Assembly (NCBI RefSeq): GCF_003205495.1
Contig: NZ_QJRX01000008.1
Span: 62,001-126,000, forward strand
Direction: 5' to 3'
Source of the DNA: Aquipseudomonas alcaligenes
Lineage (GTDB): Bacteria > Pseudomonadota > Gammaproteobacteria > Pseudomonadales > Pseudomonadaceae
Length of the DNA stretch: 64,000 nt
Of the stretch, positions 1-9,581 are shown one piece after another. Each line of letters begins with the position of its first letter. The stretch's first letter is position 1. Under the pieces are notes generated by a model, which made no database searches, had not been told where the DNA came from, and saw only the letters and a program-made list of their open reading frames with translations. A program made the position numbers and the translations under genes.

Positions 1-975
1 GCGGCGCCGATCAAGGATGGCGAGCGGATCATCGGCGTGGTCTCGGTGGCCAAGCCGAACCAGTCGCTGCAGCCCTACATCGAGCGCTCTCAGCGGCGCC
101 TGGGCTGGCTCGGCGCCGGGCTGATCGGCCTCGGCCTGCTGATCGGCGGGGTGTTGTCCTGGTGGCTCAGCGGCTCGCTGCGCAAGCTCACCCGCTACGC
201 CCAGGCGGTCAGCCAGGGCCAGCGCGCCGAGCTGCCGGCCCTGCGCGGCGGCGAGCTGACCCAGCTGGCCCAGGCGGTGCAGAAGATGCGCACCGAGCTG
301 GAGGGCAAGGCCTACGTCGAGCAGTACGTGCACACCCTGACCCACGAGCTGAAGAGCCCGCTGGCGGCCATCCGCGGCGCCGCCGAGCTGCTCGAGGGCG
401 AGATGCCGGCCGAGCAGCGCCAGCGTTTCGTGGCCAACATCGCCAGCGAGGGCGCGCGCCTGCAGCAGCTGATCGAGCGCCTGCTCAACCTGGCCCAGGT
501 GGAGCAGCGCCAGGGCTTGGAGGAACGCGTGGCGATAGCGCTGCATGATCTGGTCGACGAACTGCTGCAGGCCCAGGCGGCGCGCATCCAGGCCGCCGGG
601 CTGCAGGTGGAGAACGCCATCCCGGCCGCTCTTGGCGCGCTGGGCGAGCGCTTCCTGCTGCGCCAGGCGCTGGCCAACCTGCTGGACAACGCGCTGGACT
701 TCAGTATCCCCGGCGGCCAGCTGCGCTTCACCGCCCAGCTGCAGGGCAGCGACGTGGAGCTGGCGCTGTTCAACCAGGGCGAGGCGATTCCCGAGTACGC
801 CCTGCCGCGCCTGACCGAGCGCTTCTACTCGTTGCCGCGCCCCGCCAGCGGGCGCAAGAGCACCGGTCTGGGGCTCAACTTCGTGCAGGAGGTGGCGCTG
901 CTGCACGGCGGCGCGCTGGCCCTGGCCAATGTCGCCGGCGGCGTGCGTGCCAGCCTGCGCCTGCCGGCGGCCTGA
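1..975 (+). CDS. creC: CreC sensor histidine kinase, 5' end outside window
   Basis: The reading frame is open from base 1, so the N-terminal sensor part lies outside the window; 324 residues are visible. A membrane segment (about residues 38-56) is followed by a HAMP-like linker, the phospho-acceptor H-box around THELKSPLAA, the N-box NLLDNALDFS and the late G-box STGLGLNFVQ. The usual DxGxG box is degenerate (FNQGEAIP). CreC phosphorylates the response regulator CreB, which in Pseudomonas and Aeromonas controls creD and responds to cell-wall stress or PBP inhibition. Assignment to CreC rests on the sequence plus creD 2 kb downstream on the same strand. The adjacent creB would lie just left of the window. 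Confidence 0.85.
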   Translation, partial: AAPIKDGERIIGVVSVAKPNQSLQPYIERSQRRLGWLGAGLIGLGLLIGGVLSWWLSGSLRKLTRYAQAVSQGQRAELPALRGGELTQLAQAVQKMRTELEGKAYVEQYVHTLTHELKSPLAAIRGAAELLEGEMPAEQRQRFVANIASEGARLQQLIERLLNLAQVEQRQGLEERVAIALHDLVDELLQAQAARIQAAGLQVENAIPAALGALGERFLLRQALANLLDNALDFSIPGGQLRFTAQLQGSDVELALFNQGEAIPEYALPRLTERFYSLPRPASGRKSTGLGLNFVQEVALLHGGALALANVAGGVRASLRLPAA

Positions 976-1039
976 ACGATCCGCGAACGCTGCGGCGCCA
1001 CAGTGCGGCTCCCGATCCCTGCCGCTCAGGAGCCGCCCG

Positions 1040-1297
1040 ATGATCCGCCCGCTGTCGTCCCTCGTCCTCGTCACCCTGCTCGCCGGCTGTGCCAGCGCCG
1101 AGCAGAACCAGTTGCTCGGCGACATGCTCAGCCGCGCCATGCAGGAAACCTCGCTCAGTGGCGCCGACCAGGGCCTGGCGGTGAAGACCGTGCAGGTGGC
1201 GGCGCAGGGGGCCGGCCAGGCCAGCAGTGCGACGCGCAGCGAAGGCAACGGCAGCGCCGCCGCCGAGCCGGCCGCCGACGCCGAAGCGGACTGGTAG
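1040..1297 (+). CDS. Small predicted lipoprotein between creC and creD
   Basis: 85-residue protein with a lipobox: a short hydrophobic stretch ends in LLAGC, so the mature protein should be lipidated at Cys. The rest is Ala/Gly/Ser-rich, low-complexity and acidic at the C-terminus, with no domain I recognise. The ATG at 1040 puts the lipobox at the usual distance. The gene starts 65 bp after creC and its TAG overlaps the GTG of the next gene by one base, so the two are probably translationally coupled. Function unknown. Confidence 0.6.
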   Translation: MIRPLSSLVLVTLLAGCASAEQNQLLGDMLSRAMQETSLSGADQGLAVKTVQVAAQGAGQASSATRSEGNGSAAAEPAADAEADW

Positions 1298-2310
1298 TGC
1301 GCCTGCCGTCGCTGCAGGCGCTCGGCCTGCTGCTGGTGCTCGGCGCCTGGGGCAGCGCCTGGGCGACCGTCCCGGTGCCCCTGCTCGACGCGCCCGGCTC
1401 GGTCGGCGTCGCCCGCCTGGATATCCAGGGCCGTCCGTTGCCCCAGGCCGAGGTGCCGCGCCTGCGCGCGCGCCTCGACGACCTGCTGGCGCAGCTGCGG
1501 CAGACCCCGGCGCTGGCGCCCCTGCGCGGCTTCGCCATCGACCAGGGGCTCGGCCTGTTCGAGCAGGACGCCGGGCTGCCCGGCGCGCCGGCGATCGGCC
1601 AGGCGCTGCTGCTGGTGCGGCGGGTCGATCCGGCGCGCAGCGAGCCGGCCGCCCAGGGCGGCTGGCGCGGCTATGGCGAGGGGCCGGGCATAGTGCTGCG
1701 GGTCAACGACCCGCGCGCGCTGTTCGGCTACCCGGTGGGCCGGGATGCGCTTGGCGACTACTACCAGGTGGCGGTCAAGCCGCGGCGCCTGCAGGGCATG
1801 CCGGTGCTGCAGGTCGGCAACAAGGATGTGGTGGTGGTGCACAAGCCGGGGCGCAAGCCGTTCACCCATGTCAGCCGGCAGCGTTATCTCGAGGGCCTGC
1901 TGGCCAGCGAGCGCGAGCACCTCGCCGGGCTGCAGCAGCAACTGGCCGAGGCCGGCGATGCCGAGAGCCGCCAGCAGCTGCAGCAGTTCATCCGCCAGTG
2001 GCAGGGCACGGTGGCGCAGAAGCAGGCGCTGCTCGACGGCATGGGCGAGGCCGAGCGGCGCGCGCCGACCTGCCAGAGCAGCAGCCAGCGCCTGGGCCAG
2101 CTGTTCGCCGCCTGCAGCGACCCCGCCGCGGTCTACTATGTCAGCCCCGCCGCCGACTACTTCCAGACGGGCCTGCCGGCCAGCAGCGTGCAGCTGCTGA
2201 CCCTGAGCGTGGTCAACAAGGGGTTCCTCAACGACCACACGCTGGGCCTCAAGGTACGCCAGGCCGTGGCCCAGCTCGATCTGCCGGCCCTGCAGCGGAG
2301 TCTCGACTGA
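1297..2310 (+). CDS. Hypothetical secreted protein (337 aa)
   Basis: Starts at a GTG overlapping the preceding stop codon (TAGTG). The first ~22 residues form a signal peptide (LGLLLVLGAWGSAWA, cleavage probably after AWA), so it is likely periplasmic. The middle has a Val-rich beta-type section and a Gln/Glu/Ala-rich helical stretch (about residues 210-260) that could form a coiled coil. Two cysteines lie about 15 residues apart near residue 265-280. I do not recognise a named family. Coupling to the upstream lipoprotein and position inside the cre locus suggest an envelope role, which is inference only. Confidence 0.65.
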   Translation: MRLPSLQALGLLLVLGAWGSAWATVPVPLLDAPGSVGVARLDIQGRPLPQAEVPRLRARLDDLLAQLRQTPALAPLRGFAIDQGLGLFEQDAGLPGAPAIGQALLLVRRVDPARSEPAAQGGWRGYGEGPGIVLRVNDPRALFGYPVGRDALGDYYQVAVKPRRLQGMPVLQVGNKDVVVVHKPGRKPFTHVSRQRYLEGLLASEREHLAGLQQQLAEAGDAESRQQLQQFIRQWQGTVAQKQALLDGMGEAERRAPTCQSSSQRLGQLFAACSDPAAVYYVSPAADYFQTGLPASSVQLLTLSVVNKGFLNDHTLGLKVRQAVAQLDLPALQRSLD

Positions 2311-2402
2311 GCTGCGCTATGCTTCGTCACAGGCGGGGCCGGCCGGCAGGCTGGCAGGAATCCTGCTTGATGGGGAACGACCACAGCCCGGGGAGGCGAT
2401 GC

Positions 2403-2837
2403 ATGAAGACCGTTGCAGAACTGCTCAGAACCAAGACCAATGCCTATCTCTACAGCGTCACACCGGACAGCTCGGTACTCGACGCGGTCAAGCAGCTGGC
2501 CGAGAAGCGCATCGGTGCGCTGGTGGTGATGGCCGGAGGACGCCTGGTGGGCATCGTCAGCGAGCGTGACTATGTGCGCAAGCTGGCCGAGCTGGAGCGC
2601 GCCGCCTTCGATGCCAAGGTCAGCGACATCATGACTGCCGAGGTGATCACCGTCGGCCCGCGCGACAGCGTGCAGCACTGCCTGCAGCTGATGAGTGATA
2701 GGCGCCTGCGCCACCTGCCGGTGGTCGCCGAGGGCGAGGTGATCGGCCTGTTGTCGATCGGCGACCTGGTCAAGCAGACCATCGACGACCAGGCCAGCCT
2801 GATCCAGCAGCTGGAGCAGTACATCCGCGGCGAGTGA
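2403..2837 (+). CDS. CBS-domain pair protein
   Basis: 144 residues consisting almost only of two CBS motifs (about residues 8-62 and 74-130). The signatures are IGALVVMAGGRLVGIVSERDY in the first and RRLRHLPVVAEGEVIGLLSIGDLV in the second. Such stand-alone pairs form a Bateman module that binds adenine nucleotides and act as cytosolic energy or redox sensors; the partner is not evident here. GGGGAGG a few bases upstream supports the ATG at 2403. It lies between creC and creD, apparently as its own transcription unit (92 bp gap before it, 207 bp after). Confidence 0.85.
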   Translation: MKTVAELLRTKTNAYLYSVTPDSSVLDAVKQLAEKRIGALVVMAGGRLVGIVSERDYVRKLAELERAAFDAKVSDIMTAEVITVGPRDSVQHCLQLMSDRRLRHLPVVAEGEVIGLLSIGDLVKQTIDDQASLIQQLEQYIRGE

Positions 2838-2949
2838 CAACGGGCTTTGCGCCGGCCCGGCGTGGTTGAAGCCAGCCGCGGGATGCTCACCACGCCACAG
2901 TGATTTCCGCTCCTTCGGCCCGCCTGGTCTGACTCCGGCAGTCCTCGCG

Positions 2950-2976
2950 GCCACACAAACTCCACACAGTCTCCAC
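2950..2976 (+). promoter_or_regulatory. Cre-tag-like CreB-binding repeats upstream of creD
   Basis: Three copies of a 5-mer occur with exactly 6 bp between them: GCCAC (2950), TCCAC (2961), TCCAC (2972), an 11 bp period. The known CreB target in enterics and Aeromonas is TTCAC-N6-TTCAC, so each half-site here differs at one or two positions. The site is about 70 bp upstream of creD, where an activator would bind. The spacing is seen directly; CreB binding is inference. Confidence 0.5.
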
Positions 2977-3044
2977 ATTTCGCGCACGGCGCCGCCACGG
3001 GCGCCGTCGAGACTCTCCCCACGGTCCAACCCAAGGAGAGTCCC

Positions 3045-4391
3045 ATGAACCGCAACCTGCTGCTCAAGCTCGGCGCCATCGCCGCGCTGATCTTCCTGCT
3101 GATGATTCCCATCCTGATGATCGACGGCATGATCGAGGAGCGCCAGAGCCTGCGCGACGGCGTGCTGGAAGACATCGCGCGCAGCTCCAGCTACAGCCAG
3201 AAGATCACCGGCCCGCTGCTGGTGGTGCCCTACCGCAAGACGGTGCGCCAGTGGAAAACCCACGCCAAGACCGGCGAGCGCTACCTGGAGGAGGGCGAAG
3301 CCAGCGGGCGCCTGTACTTCCTGCCGGAGCGCCTGGCCCTGGGCGGCGACATCAGCACCGAGCTGCGCGCCCGCGGCATCTACCAGGCGCGCCTGTACCA
3401 CAGCAACAGCCGCCTGGCCGGCCACTTCGCCCTTCCGGCCAACTTCGGCGTGACCGAGGATATCGGCGACTACCGCTTCGGCGAGCCCTTCGTCAGCGTC
3501 GGCATCAGCGACATCCGCGGCATCAAGAACAATCTGGTGCTGCAGCTGGGCGAGCGCCGGCTGCCGTTCCAGCCGGGCAGCGCCGACCCGCTGCTGGGCG
3601 CCGGGGTGCATGCGCCGCTGCCGCTGGCCGTGGCGGACACCCACCAGGCGCAGCGCCTGGAGTTCGCCTTCGACCTGCTGCTGCAGGGCACCGGCCGGCT
3701 CGACATCGCCCCGGTCGGCCGCGAGACCCTGGTCGACCTCAGTGCCGACTGGCCGCACCCGAGCTTCGTCGGCGAGTACCTGCCGAGCGAGCGCGAGATC
3801 ACCGCCACGGGCTTCTCCGCGCGCTGGCAGACCAGCTTCTTCGCCACCAACATGGAAGAGGCCCTGGCCGCCTGCACCAGCGGCGGCGAGTGTCACGCCT
3901 TCGAGAGCCGCCAGTTCGGCGTCAGCTTCGTCGACCCGGTGGACCAGTACCTCAAGAGTGACCGCGCGCTGAAGTACGCCCTGCTGTTCATCGCCCTGAC
4001 CTTCGCCGGCTTCTTCCTCTTCGAGGTGCTCAAGCGCCTGGCCGTGCACCCGGTGCAATACGGCCTGGTCGGCCTGGCGCTGGCGATGTTCTACCTGCTG
4101 CTGCTGTCGCTGGCCGAGCACATGGCCTTCGCCCAGGCCTATGTGCTGGCGGCCGCGGCCTGCGTGCTGCTGATCGGCTTCTACGTCAGCCACGTGCTGC
4201 ACAGCTGGTTGCGCGGCGCCGCCTTCACCGCCGTGCTGGCCGGGCTCTACGCCATGCTCTACGCCCTGCTGTCCGCCGAGGACTACGCCCTGCTGATGGG
4301 CTCGCTGCTGGTGTTCGGCCTGCTCGCCACGGTGATGCTGCTGACCCGCAAGCTGGACTGGTACGGCCTGGGCAAGCCGGCCGCCGCCTGA
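3045..4391 (+). CDS. creD: CreD inner-membrane protein
   Basis: 448 residues, the usual CreD length. One N-terminal membrane segment (about 8-30) is followed by a large periplasmic domain (about 31-305) and a C-terminal block of about six helices (310-440). The conserved opening MIDGMIEERQSLRDGV and the passage PVDQYLKSDRALKYALLFI are typical of CreD. It is the main CreBC regulon output, linked to envelope integrity and to beta-lactamase/PBP4 signalling in Pseudomonas. The start follows AAGGAGAG by 5-6 bases. Cre-tag-like repeats lie upstream. The biochemical activity of CreD is not known. Confidence 0.92.
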   Translation: MNRNLLLKLGAIAALIFLLMIPILMIDGMIEERQSLRDGVLEDIARSSSYSQKITGPLLVVPYRKTVRQWKTHAKTGERYLEEGEASGRLYFLPERLALGGDISTELRARGIYQARLYHSNSRLAGHFALPANFGVTEDIGDYRFGEPFVSVGISDIRGIKNNLVLQLGERRLPFQPGSADPLLGAGVHAPLPLAVADTHQAQRLEFAFDLLLQGTGRLDIAPVGRETLVDLSADWPHPSFVGEYLPSEREITATGFSARWQTSFFATNMEEALAACTSGGECHAFESRQFGVSFVDPVDQYLKSDRALKYALLFIALTFAGFFLFEVLKRLAVHPVQYGLVGLALAMFYLLLLSLAEHMAFAQAYVLAAAACVLLIGFYVSHVLHSWLRGAAFTAVLAGLYAMLYALLSAEDYALLMGSLLVFGLLATVMLLTRKLDWYGLGKPAAA

Positions 4392-4439
4392 TATCGACCG
4401 GGCGCGGCGGCTGCCGCGCCCCTCTGCGAGGAGATCGCC

Positions 4440-4745
4440 ATGTTTCGTCTGCTGCTGCAGTTCTGCGCCTGCTTCGCCCTCGGCCTGGTGGTGGCCGGGC
4501 TGTTGCTGATCGGCCTGATGTTCTTCGGCCAGTTCGACCTGATCCACGGCCTCAACTTCACCGGCCGGCCGCTGGCCTGGCTGGCCCTGCAACTGCTGCC
4601 GGCCGGCTTCTGGGCCGACCTGACCGGGCTCGCCGACGCCGCGACCAACCCCCACGTGCAGTCCTTTCTGCAGCTGTGCGCGGCCCTGGGGCAGGTGGCC
4701 CTGCTGCTGGCCGCCGGCTTCTTCCGCCTGTGGTACCGGCCATGA
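4440..4745 (+). CDS. Small two-helix membrane protein
   Basis: 101 residues with a hydrophobic segment at about 6-30 and another at about 77-96, joined by a loop with several Trp, Phe and Pro. No family recognised. It starts 48 bp after creD behind GAGGAGATC and is probably cotranscribed with creD. A membrane accessory to CreD is possible but there is no direct evidence. Confidence 0.65.
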   Translation: MFRLLLQFCACFALGLVVAGLLLIGLMFFGQFDLIHGLNFTGRPLAWLALQLLPAGFWADLTGLADAATNPHVQSFLQLCAALGQVALLLAAGFFRLWYRP

Positions 4746-4827
4746 GCGGGCATCTGGGCCTGCGCGAGGAAGCGCGCCGCGCGCACCTGCTGGCGCGGCG
4801 CATCGCCCGCCTGTTCCCGCGTGCGCC

Positions 4828-5448
4828 TCAGGCGGGGGCGCTGGCCTGCATCGAGGGGCGCCGCTCGACCTCGGCGAACCAGGCGGCCAGGCCGGGGTAG
4901 CGCTGGCGCCAGCCCAGTTGCGGCTGGCGCAGATCGAGGTAGCCGAGGGCGCAGGCCAGGCCGATGGCGGCGATGTCGAAGTGACTGGCGAGCTCGGCCA
5001 GGCAGTCGTGTTCGAAGTAGGCCAGGCTGCGTTCGATCTTGTCCTGCTGCGCGTCTTCCCAGAGCTCCCAGCGCTTGTCCGCGGGGCGCAGGAAGGTCTC
5101 GTAACGCAGCAGCACGGCGGCGTCGAGGATGGCGTCGGCCAGTGCGGCCAGGCTCAGGCGGCGCCAGCGTGCATGGCCGCTCGGCGGGATCAGCGGCGCG
5201 CCGACGTGCTGGGCGTCGAGGTAGTCGAGGATCACCCGGCTGTCGTAGAGCAGCGAGCCGTCGGCCAGGCGCAGGACGGGGATCTTGCCTGCCGGGTTGC
5301 CCTGCAGCACCGCGCTGCTGGGGCTCACCGGGGTCAGCTGCACCTCGTGCAGGGCCACGCGGTCCTGCTGGCCGGTCTCGTGCAGCAGGACCCGCACCTT
5401 GCGCACGAAGGGCGAGGCAGGGGAGTGGAACAGGGTCATGGTGCTCAT
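4828..5448 (-). CDS. Glutathione S-transferase family protein
   Basis: 206 residues with the two-domain GST layout: an N-terminal thioredoxin fold (SPFVRKVRVLLHE; cis-Pro motif GKIPVL near 55; YDSRVILDYL near 70) and an all-helical C-terminal domain. The S-P-F-x-R-K-V opening is common in YfcF/YibF-like bacterial GSTs. It probably uses glutathione in detoxification or thiol chemistry; the substrate is unknown. The ATG at 5448 has GGAGG upstream on the minus strand. It is a single gene with its promoter region facing the symporter operon. Confidence 0.9.
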   Translation of the reverse strand: MSTMTLFHSPASPFVRKVRVLLHETGQQDRVALHEVQLTPVSPSSAVLQGNPAGKIPVLRLADGSLLYDSRVILDYLDAQHVGAPLIPPSGHARWRRLSLAALADAILDAAVLLRYETFLRPADKRWELWEDAQQDKIERSLAYFEHDCLAELASHFDIAAIGLACALGYLDLRQPQLGWRQRYPGLAAWFAEVERRPSMQASAPA

Positions 5449-5584
5449 GGGGCCTCCGCGGCGTCTGTGGCTGTGTTCAGGCTGGCACCCGGAGCCGCGC
5501 TGGGCAATGCCGGGGGCGTATGCGACCAAAGTCTAGTGGCCGATAGCGAACGGCTTGCTAGGGTCTAACCGGCTCCAGAACAAA

Positions 5585-5592
5585 AACAACAA
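5585..5592 (+). promoter_or_regulatory. Possible Crc/Hfq catabolite-repression (CA) motif
   Basis: AACAACAA fits the AANAANAA motif bound by Hfq with Crc on pseudomonad mRNAs, and lies directly 5' of the Shine-Dalgarno GGAGG (5598-5602) of the symporter operon, inside an A-rich run beginning near 5579. Occupancy would block ribosome access when preferred carbon sources are present. The motif is short, so position carries most of the weight. Confidence 0.5.
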
Positions 5593-5607
5593 TCCCCGGA
5601 GGTCCCC

Positions 5608-5874
5608 ATGTCCTTGTCCAAGCAAGAGGCAGCCGCTGCGTATTGGAAAGCCAACCTGCGCCTGATGCTGTCGCTCCTCGTGGTCTGGTTCGCCGTGTCC
5701 TACGGCGCCGGCATCCTGTTCGTCGAACAGCTCAACGCCATTCAGTTCTTCGGCTTCCCCCTGGGCTTCTGGTTCGCCCAGCAGGGTTCCATCTACACGT
5801 TCGTGGCGATGATCTTCTTCTACGTGTGGAAGATGAATGCCTACGACCGCAAGTACGACGTCCACGAAGACTGA
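5608..5874 (+). CDS. DUF4212 small subunit of sodium/solute symporter
   Basis: 88 residues with two membrane helices (about 17-38 and 50-72) and a charged tail ending in a Lys-Tyr-Asp-Val-His-Glu-Asp run. This matches the DUF4212 small subunit always found just upstream of a large SSS-family permease. It starts behind GGAGG and is followed 8 bp later by the permease, so the two form an operon. It is thought to be needed for assembly or activity of the large subunit in the inner membrane. Confidence 0.9.
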   Translation: MSLSKQEAAAAYWKANLRLMLSLLVVWFAVSYGAGILFVEQLNAIQFFGFPLGFWFAQQGSIYTFVAMIFFYVWKMNAYDRKYDVHED

Positions 5875-5882
5875 GGCCGCGC

Positions 5883-7649
<1,767 letters not shown>

Positions 7650-7665
7650 GCCCTGTCACAGACCG

Positions 7666-7685
7666 CGCCCCGGCTCGCCGGGGCG
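7666..7685. terminator. Hairpin between convergent genes
   Basis: Perfect 8 bp stem CGCCCCGG / CCGGGGCG with a CTCG loop, 16 bp after the symporter stop and 8 bp from the stop of the convergent channel gene. The T-tract is weak on both strands, so termination efficiency is uncertain. Confidence 0.5.
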
Positions 7686-7693
7686 TTGGCATT

Positions 7694-8608
7694 TCAGCGC
7701 GTCATCTTCTTCACGAACACCACCACGAACAGGGCCATGGTGAAGCTGCCGGCGAACGCCTCGAAGGCGGCGATGGGGCGCGCCAGGCCGTGCGGGGTGA
7801 TGTCGCCATAGCCCAGGGTGGTGAAGGTCACCACGCTGTAGTACAGGCAGTCGAGCAGGTCGCCCAGGTTGGCCGCCCAGCCGCGCTCCAGGGCCAGGCC
7901 CAGCGGCAGGTCGCCGTGGCGCACGCCGACCAGGAAGAACAGCAGGCCGCAGACCAGGATCAGGCCGAGGGAGAACAGCACCACGTTGAGCGGCTTCTCG
8001 CCATAGCCGCAGAACAGGTCGACCAGCCAGGACAGCAGGCGTCGTCCGCTCAGGCGCGGCATCTGCAGGCGGCGCATGACCATCTCGCGGTGGAAGAACT
8101 GCCCGGCCTGCTCGAACAGGCCGGCCTTTTCCAGGCGCAGGCGCAGGTTGCGGTAGGTCTCCTCGGCCTCCTCGAACAGCTGCCGCGCGCCCGCCGCGTC
8201 GCCGCCCCGGCGGCGCTCGCGGCCGCGGCGCTCCTGGATCAGCTGGCGGTCCCAGACCACGTTGTCCAGCCGCGCACCCTCCAGGCGCACGCCCAGCAGG
8301 TTGCAGTCGCGCAGGTCGGCGCAGTGCAGGTTGGCGCCGCGCAGGTCGGCCTTCATCAGCGAGCTGCCGCGCAGGTCGAGGGCGAACAGGTGGGCGTTCT
8401 GCAGATCGGCGCGGTACAGGTCGGCGCCCTGCAGCTCCCAGCCTTGGCGCTGGCCATGGTTGACCAGGTCGATGCCAGCGAGGTCGGCGTACTTGAGGCG
8501 GAAGCCATGCATCGGCTGGCCGCTGCGCGCTCGCGCCTGCAGCGCCTCGACCAGCGACCCGGCCTGGCGCCGGTCCTGGTCCGGGTCGAGCCAGTCCTGC
8601 TCGGTCAT
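7694..8608 (-). CDS. Pentapeptide-repeat potassium channel
   Basis: 304 residues in two halves. The N-terminal half (about 35-105) holds pentapeptide A(D/N)LxX units such as ADLYRADLQNAHLFALDL and ADLRGANLHCADL, which form a right-handed beta-helix. A charged helical linker follows (about 120-185). The C-terminal half has two membrane helices around a pore loop with the selectivity filter TLGYGD at 264-269, that is, a 2-TM K+ channel. Ions would pass through the inner membrane, and the cytosolic beta-helix may gate or anchor it. It starts 4 bp after the stop of the FMN reductase gene, so the two are an operon. Confidence 0.88.
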   Translation of the reverse strand: MTEQDWLDPDQDRRQAGSLVEALQARARSGQPMHGFRLKYADLAGIDLVNHGQRQGWELQGADLYRADLQNAHLFALDLRGSSLMKADLRGANLHCADLRDCNLLGVRLEGARLDNVVWDRQLIQERRGRERRRGGDAAGARQLFEEAEETYRNLRLRLEKAGLFEQAGQFFHREMVMRRLQMPRLSGRRLLSWLVDLFCGYGEKPLNVVLFSLGLILVCGLLFFLVGVRHGDLPLGLALERGWAANLGDLLDCLYYSVVTFTTLGYGDITPHGLARPIAAFEAFAGSFTMALFVVVFVKKMTR

Positions 8609-8612
8609 GGCC

Positions 8613-9173
8613 TCAGCCCTTCACATGCCGCTCCACCCAGGCGGCGTAGGCGTCGATGAACTTCTGCAGGAGGCCCTCGATGCCGGCGTCCAGCTTGCCG
8701 CTCTCGTCGAAGAACTTGCCGGCACCGCCCAGGTAGGACTCGGGCTGCTGCAGCATGTAGACGTCGAGGAAGACCATCGACTGGCGCAGGTGGTGTTTGG
8801 CGCCGAAGCCGCCGATGGCGCCCGGCGAGGCACTCAGCACGGCCCCCGGCTTGCCGCCGAAGACGCTCTGGCCGTAGGGGCGCGAGCCGACGTCGATGGC
8901 GTTCTTCAGCACGCCCGGCACCGAGCGGTTGTATTCCGGGGTCACGAACAGCAGGGCGTCGGCGGCCTTCACCTGCTGGCGAAAGCGCGTGTAGGCCTCG
9001 GGCGCCGGGCTGACGTCGATGTCCTCGTTGTACAGCGGCAGCTCGCCGATCTCGACCAGCTCCAACTGCAGCGAGGGCGGCGCCAGTTCGGCCAGGGCCA
9101 GGGCCAGCTTGCGGTTGATCGAGGCCTGGCGCAGGCTGCCGACCAGGACGGCGACCTTGTAGGGCGTGCTCAT
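8613..9173 (-). CDS. NADPH-dependent FMN reductase
   Basis: 186 residues, flavodoxin-like fold of the ChrR/azoreductase/quinone reductase group. Near the N-terminus is VGSLRQASINRKLA, the FMN phosphate-binding signature, and near residue 75 TPEYNRSVPGVLKNAID, which contacts the isoalloxazine ring. Expected reaction: NAD(P)H-driven two-electron reduction of quinones, chromate or azo compounds via FMN. The ATG at 9173 has GAGGGAAT upstream. First gene of a two-gene operon with the potassium channel, an arrangement that hints at redox-linked K+ flux (inference). Confidence 0.9.
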   Translation of the reverse strand: MSTPYKVAVLVGSLRQASINRKLALALAELAPPSLQLELVEIGELPLYNEDIDVSPAPEAYTRFRQQVKAADALLFVTPEYNRSVPGVLKNAIDVGSRPYGQSVFGGKPGAVLSASPGAIGGFGAKHHLRQSMVFLDVYMLQQPESYLGGAGKFFDESGKLDAGIEGLLQKFIDAYAAWVERHVKG

Positions 9174-9377
9174 GCGGATTCCCTCGCGGGTGGGCGGAGC
9201 TGAAACTATAGCCCCGGCTCGGTTGACGCGACCGCCGATTGCGCAGAAATTGATCAGGCGCCAGTGCCGAGCTGGCCACGCGAACAATGGTCATCTGCGA
9301 TGCACAGACTGACCCGACAAGAACAAGACCGATGCCTACCGAACTGCCGACAGTCCACCACTGTTGAGGAATTCGTC

Positions 9378-9557
9378 ATGGATACGTTCGATCTGTTCGA
9401 CCCGCGCTACCAGCTGGAAGCCGAGGAGCCCGCGCCGGCGCCGCGGGTGCACGAGGAAATCCAGCTGACCCTGCTGTCCCTCGAACGCCTGGCCGGGCAG
9501 CTGCGCGAGCGCGTCGGCGAGCCCGCGGCGCCGCGCGGCCGGCACCGCTCGGACTGA
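9378..9557 (+). CDS. Small acidic hypothetical protein (59 aa)
   Basis: 59 residues: an acidic N-terminal half (FDLFDPRYQLEAEEPAPAP), one predicted amphipathic helix (EEIQLTLLSLERLAGQLRERV) and a basic tail. Behind GAGGA at 9366 with normal spacing. Stands between a divergent reductase gene and a convergent thioesterase gene. No family recognised; the ribosome site and codon pattern make it plausible but not certain. Confidence 0.5.
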   Translation: MDTFDLFDPRYQLEAEEPAPAPRVHEEIQLTLLSLERLAGQLRERVGEPAAPRGRHRSD

Positions 9558-9581
9558 CCGCGGCCAGGCGTCCCCGGCCGG

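Noticed and set aside
2157..4655. Long minus-strand open frame of 832 codons
   Set aside because: Runs antisense across creD and the CBS gene, has a Gln/His/Ala-rich composition typical of reversed GC-rich codons, and no recognisable domain.
4742..4900. Short plus-strand frame whose ATG overlaps the preceding TGA
   Set aside because: Coupled start is suggestive, but it runs 73 bp into the antisense of the GST gene and has no family features; too weak to call.
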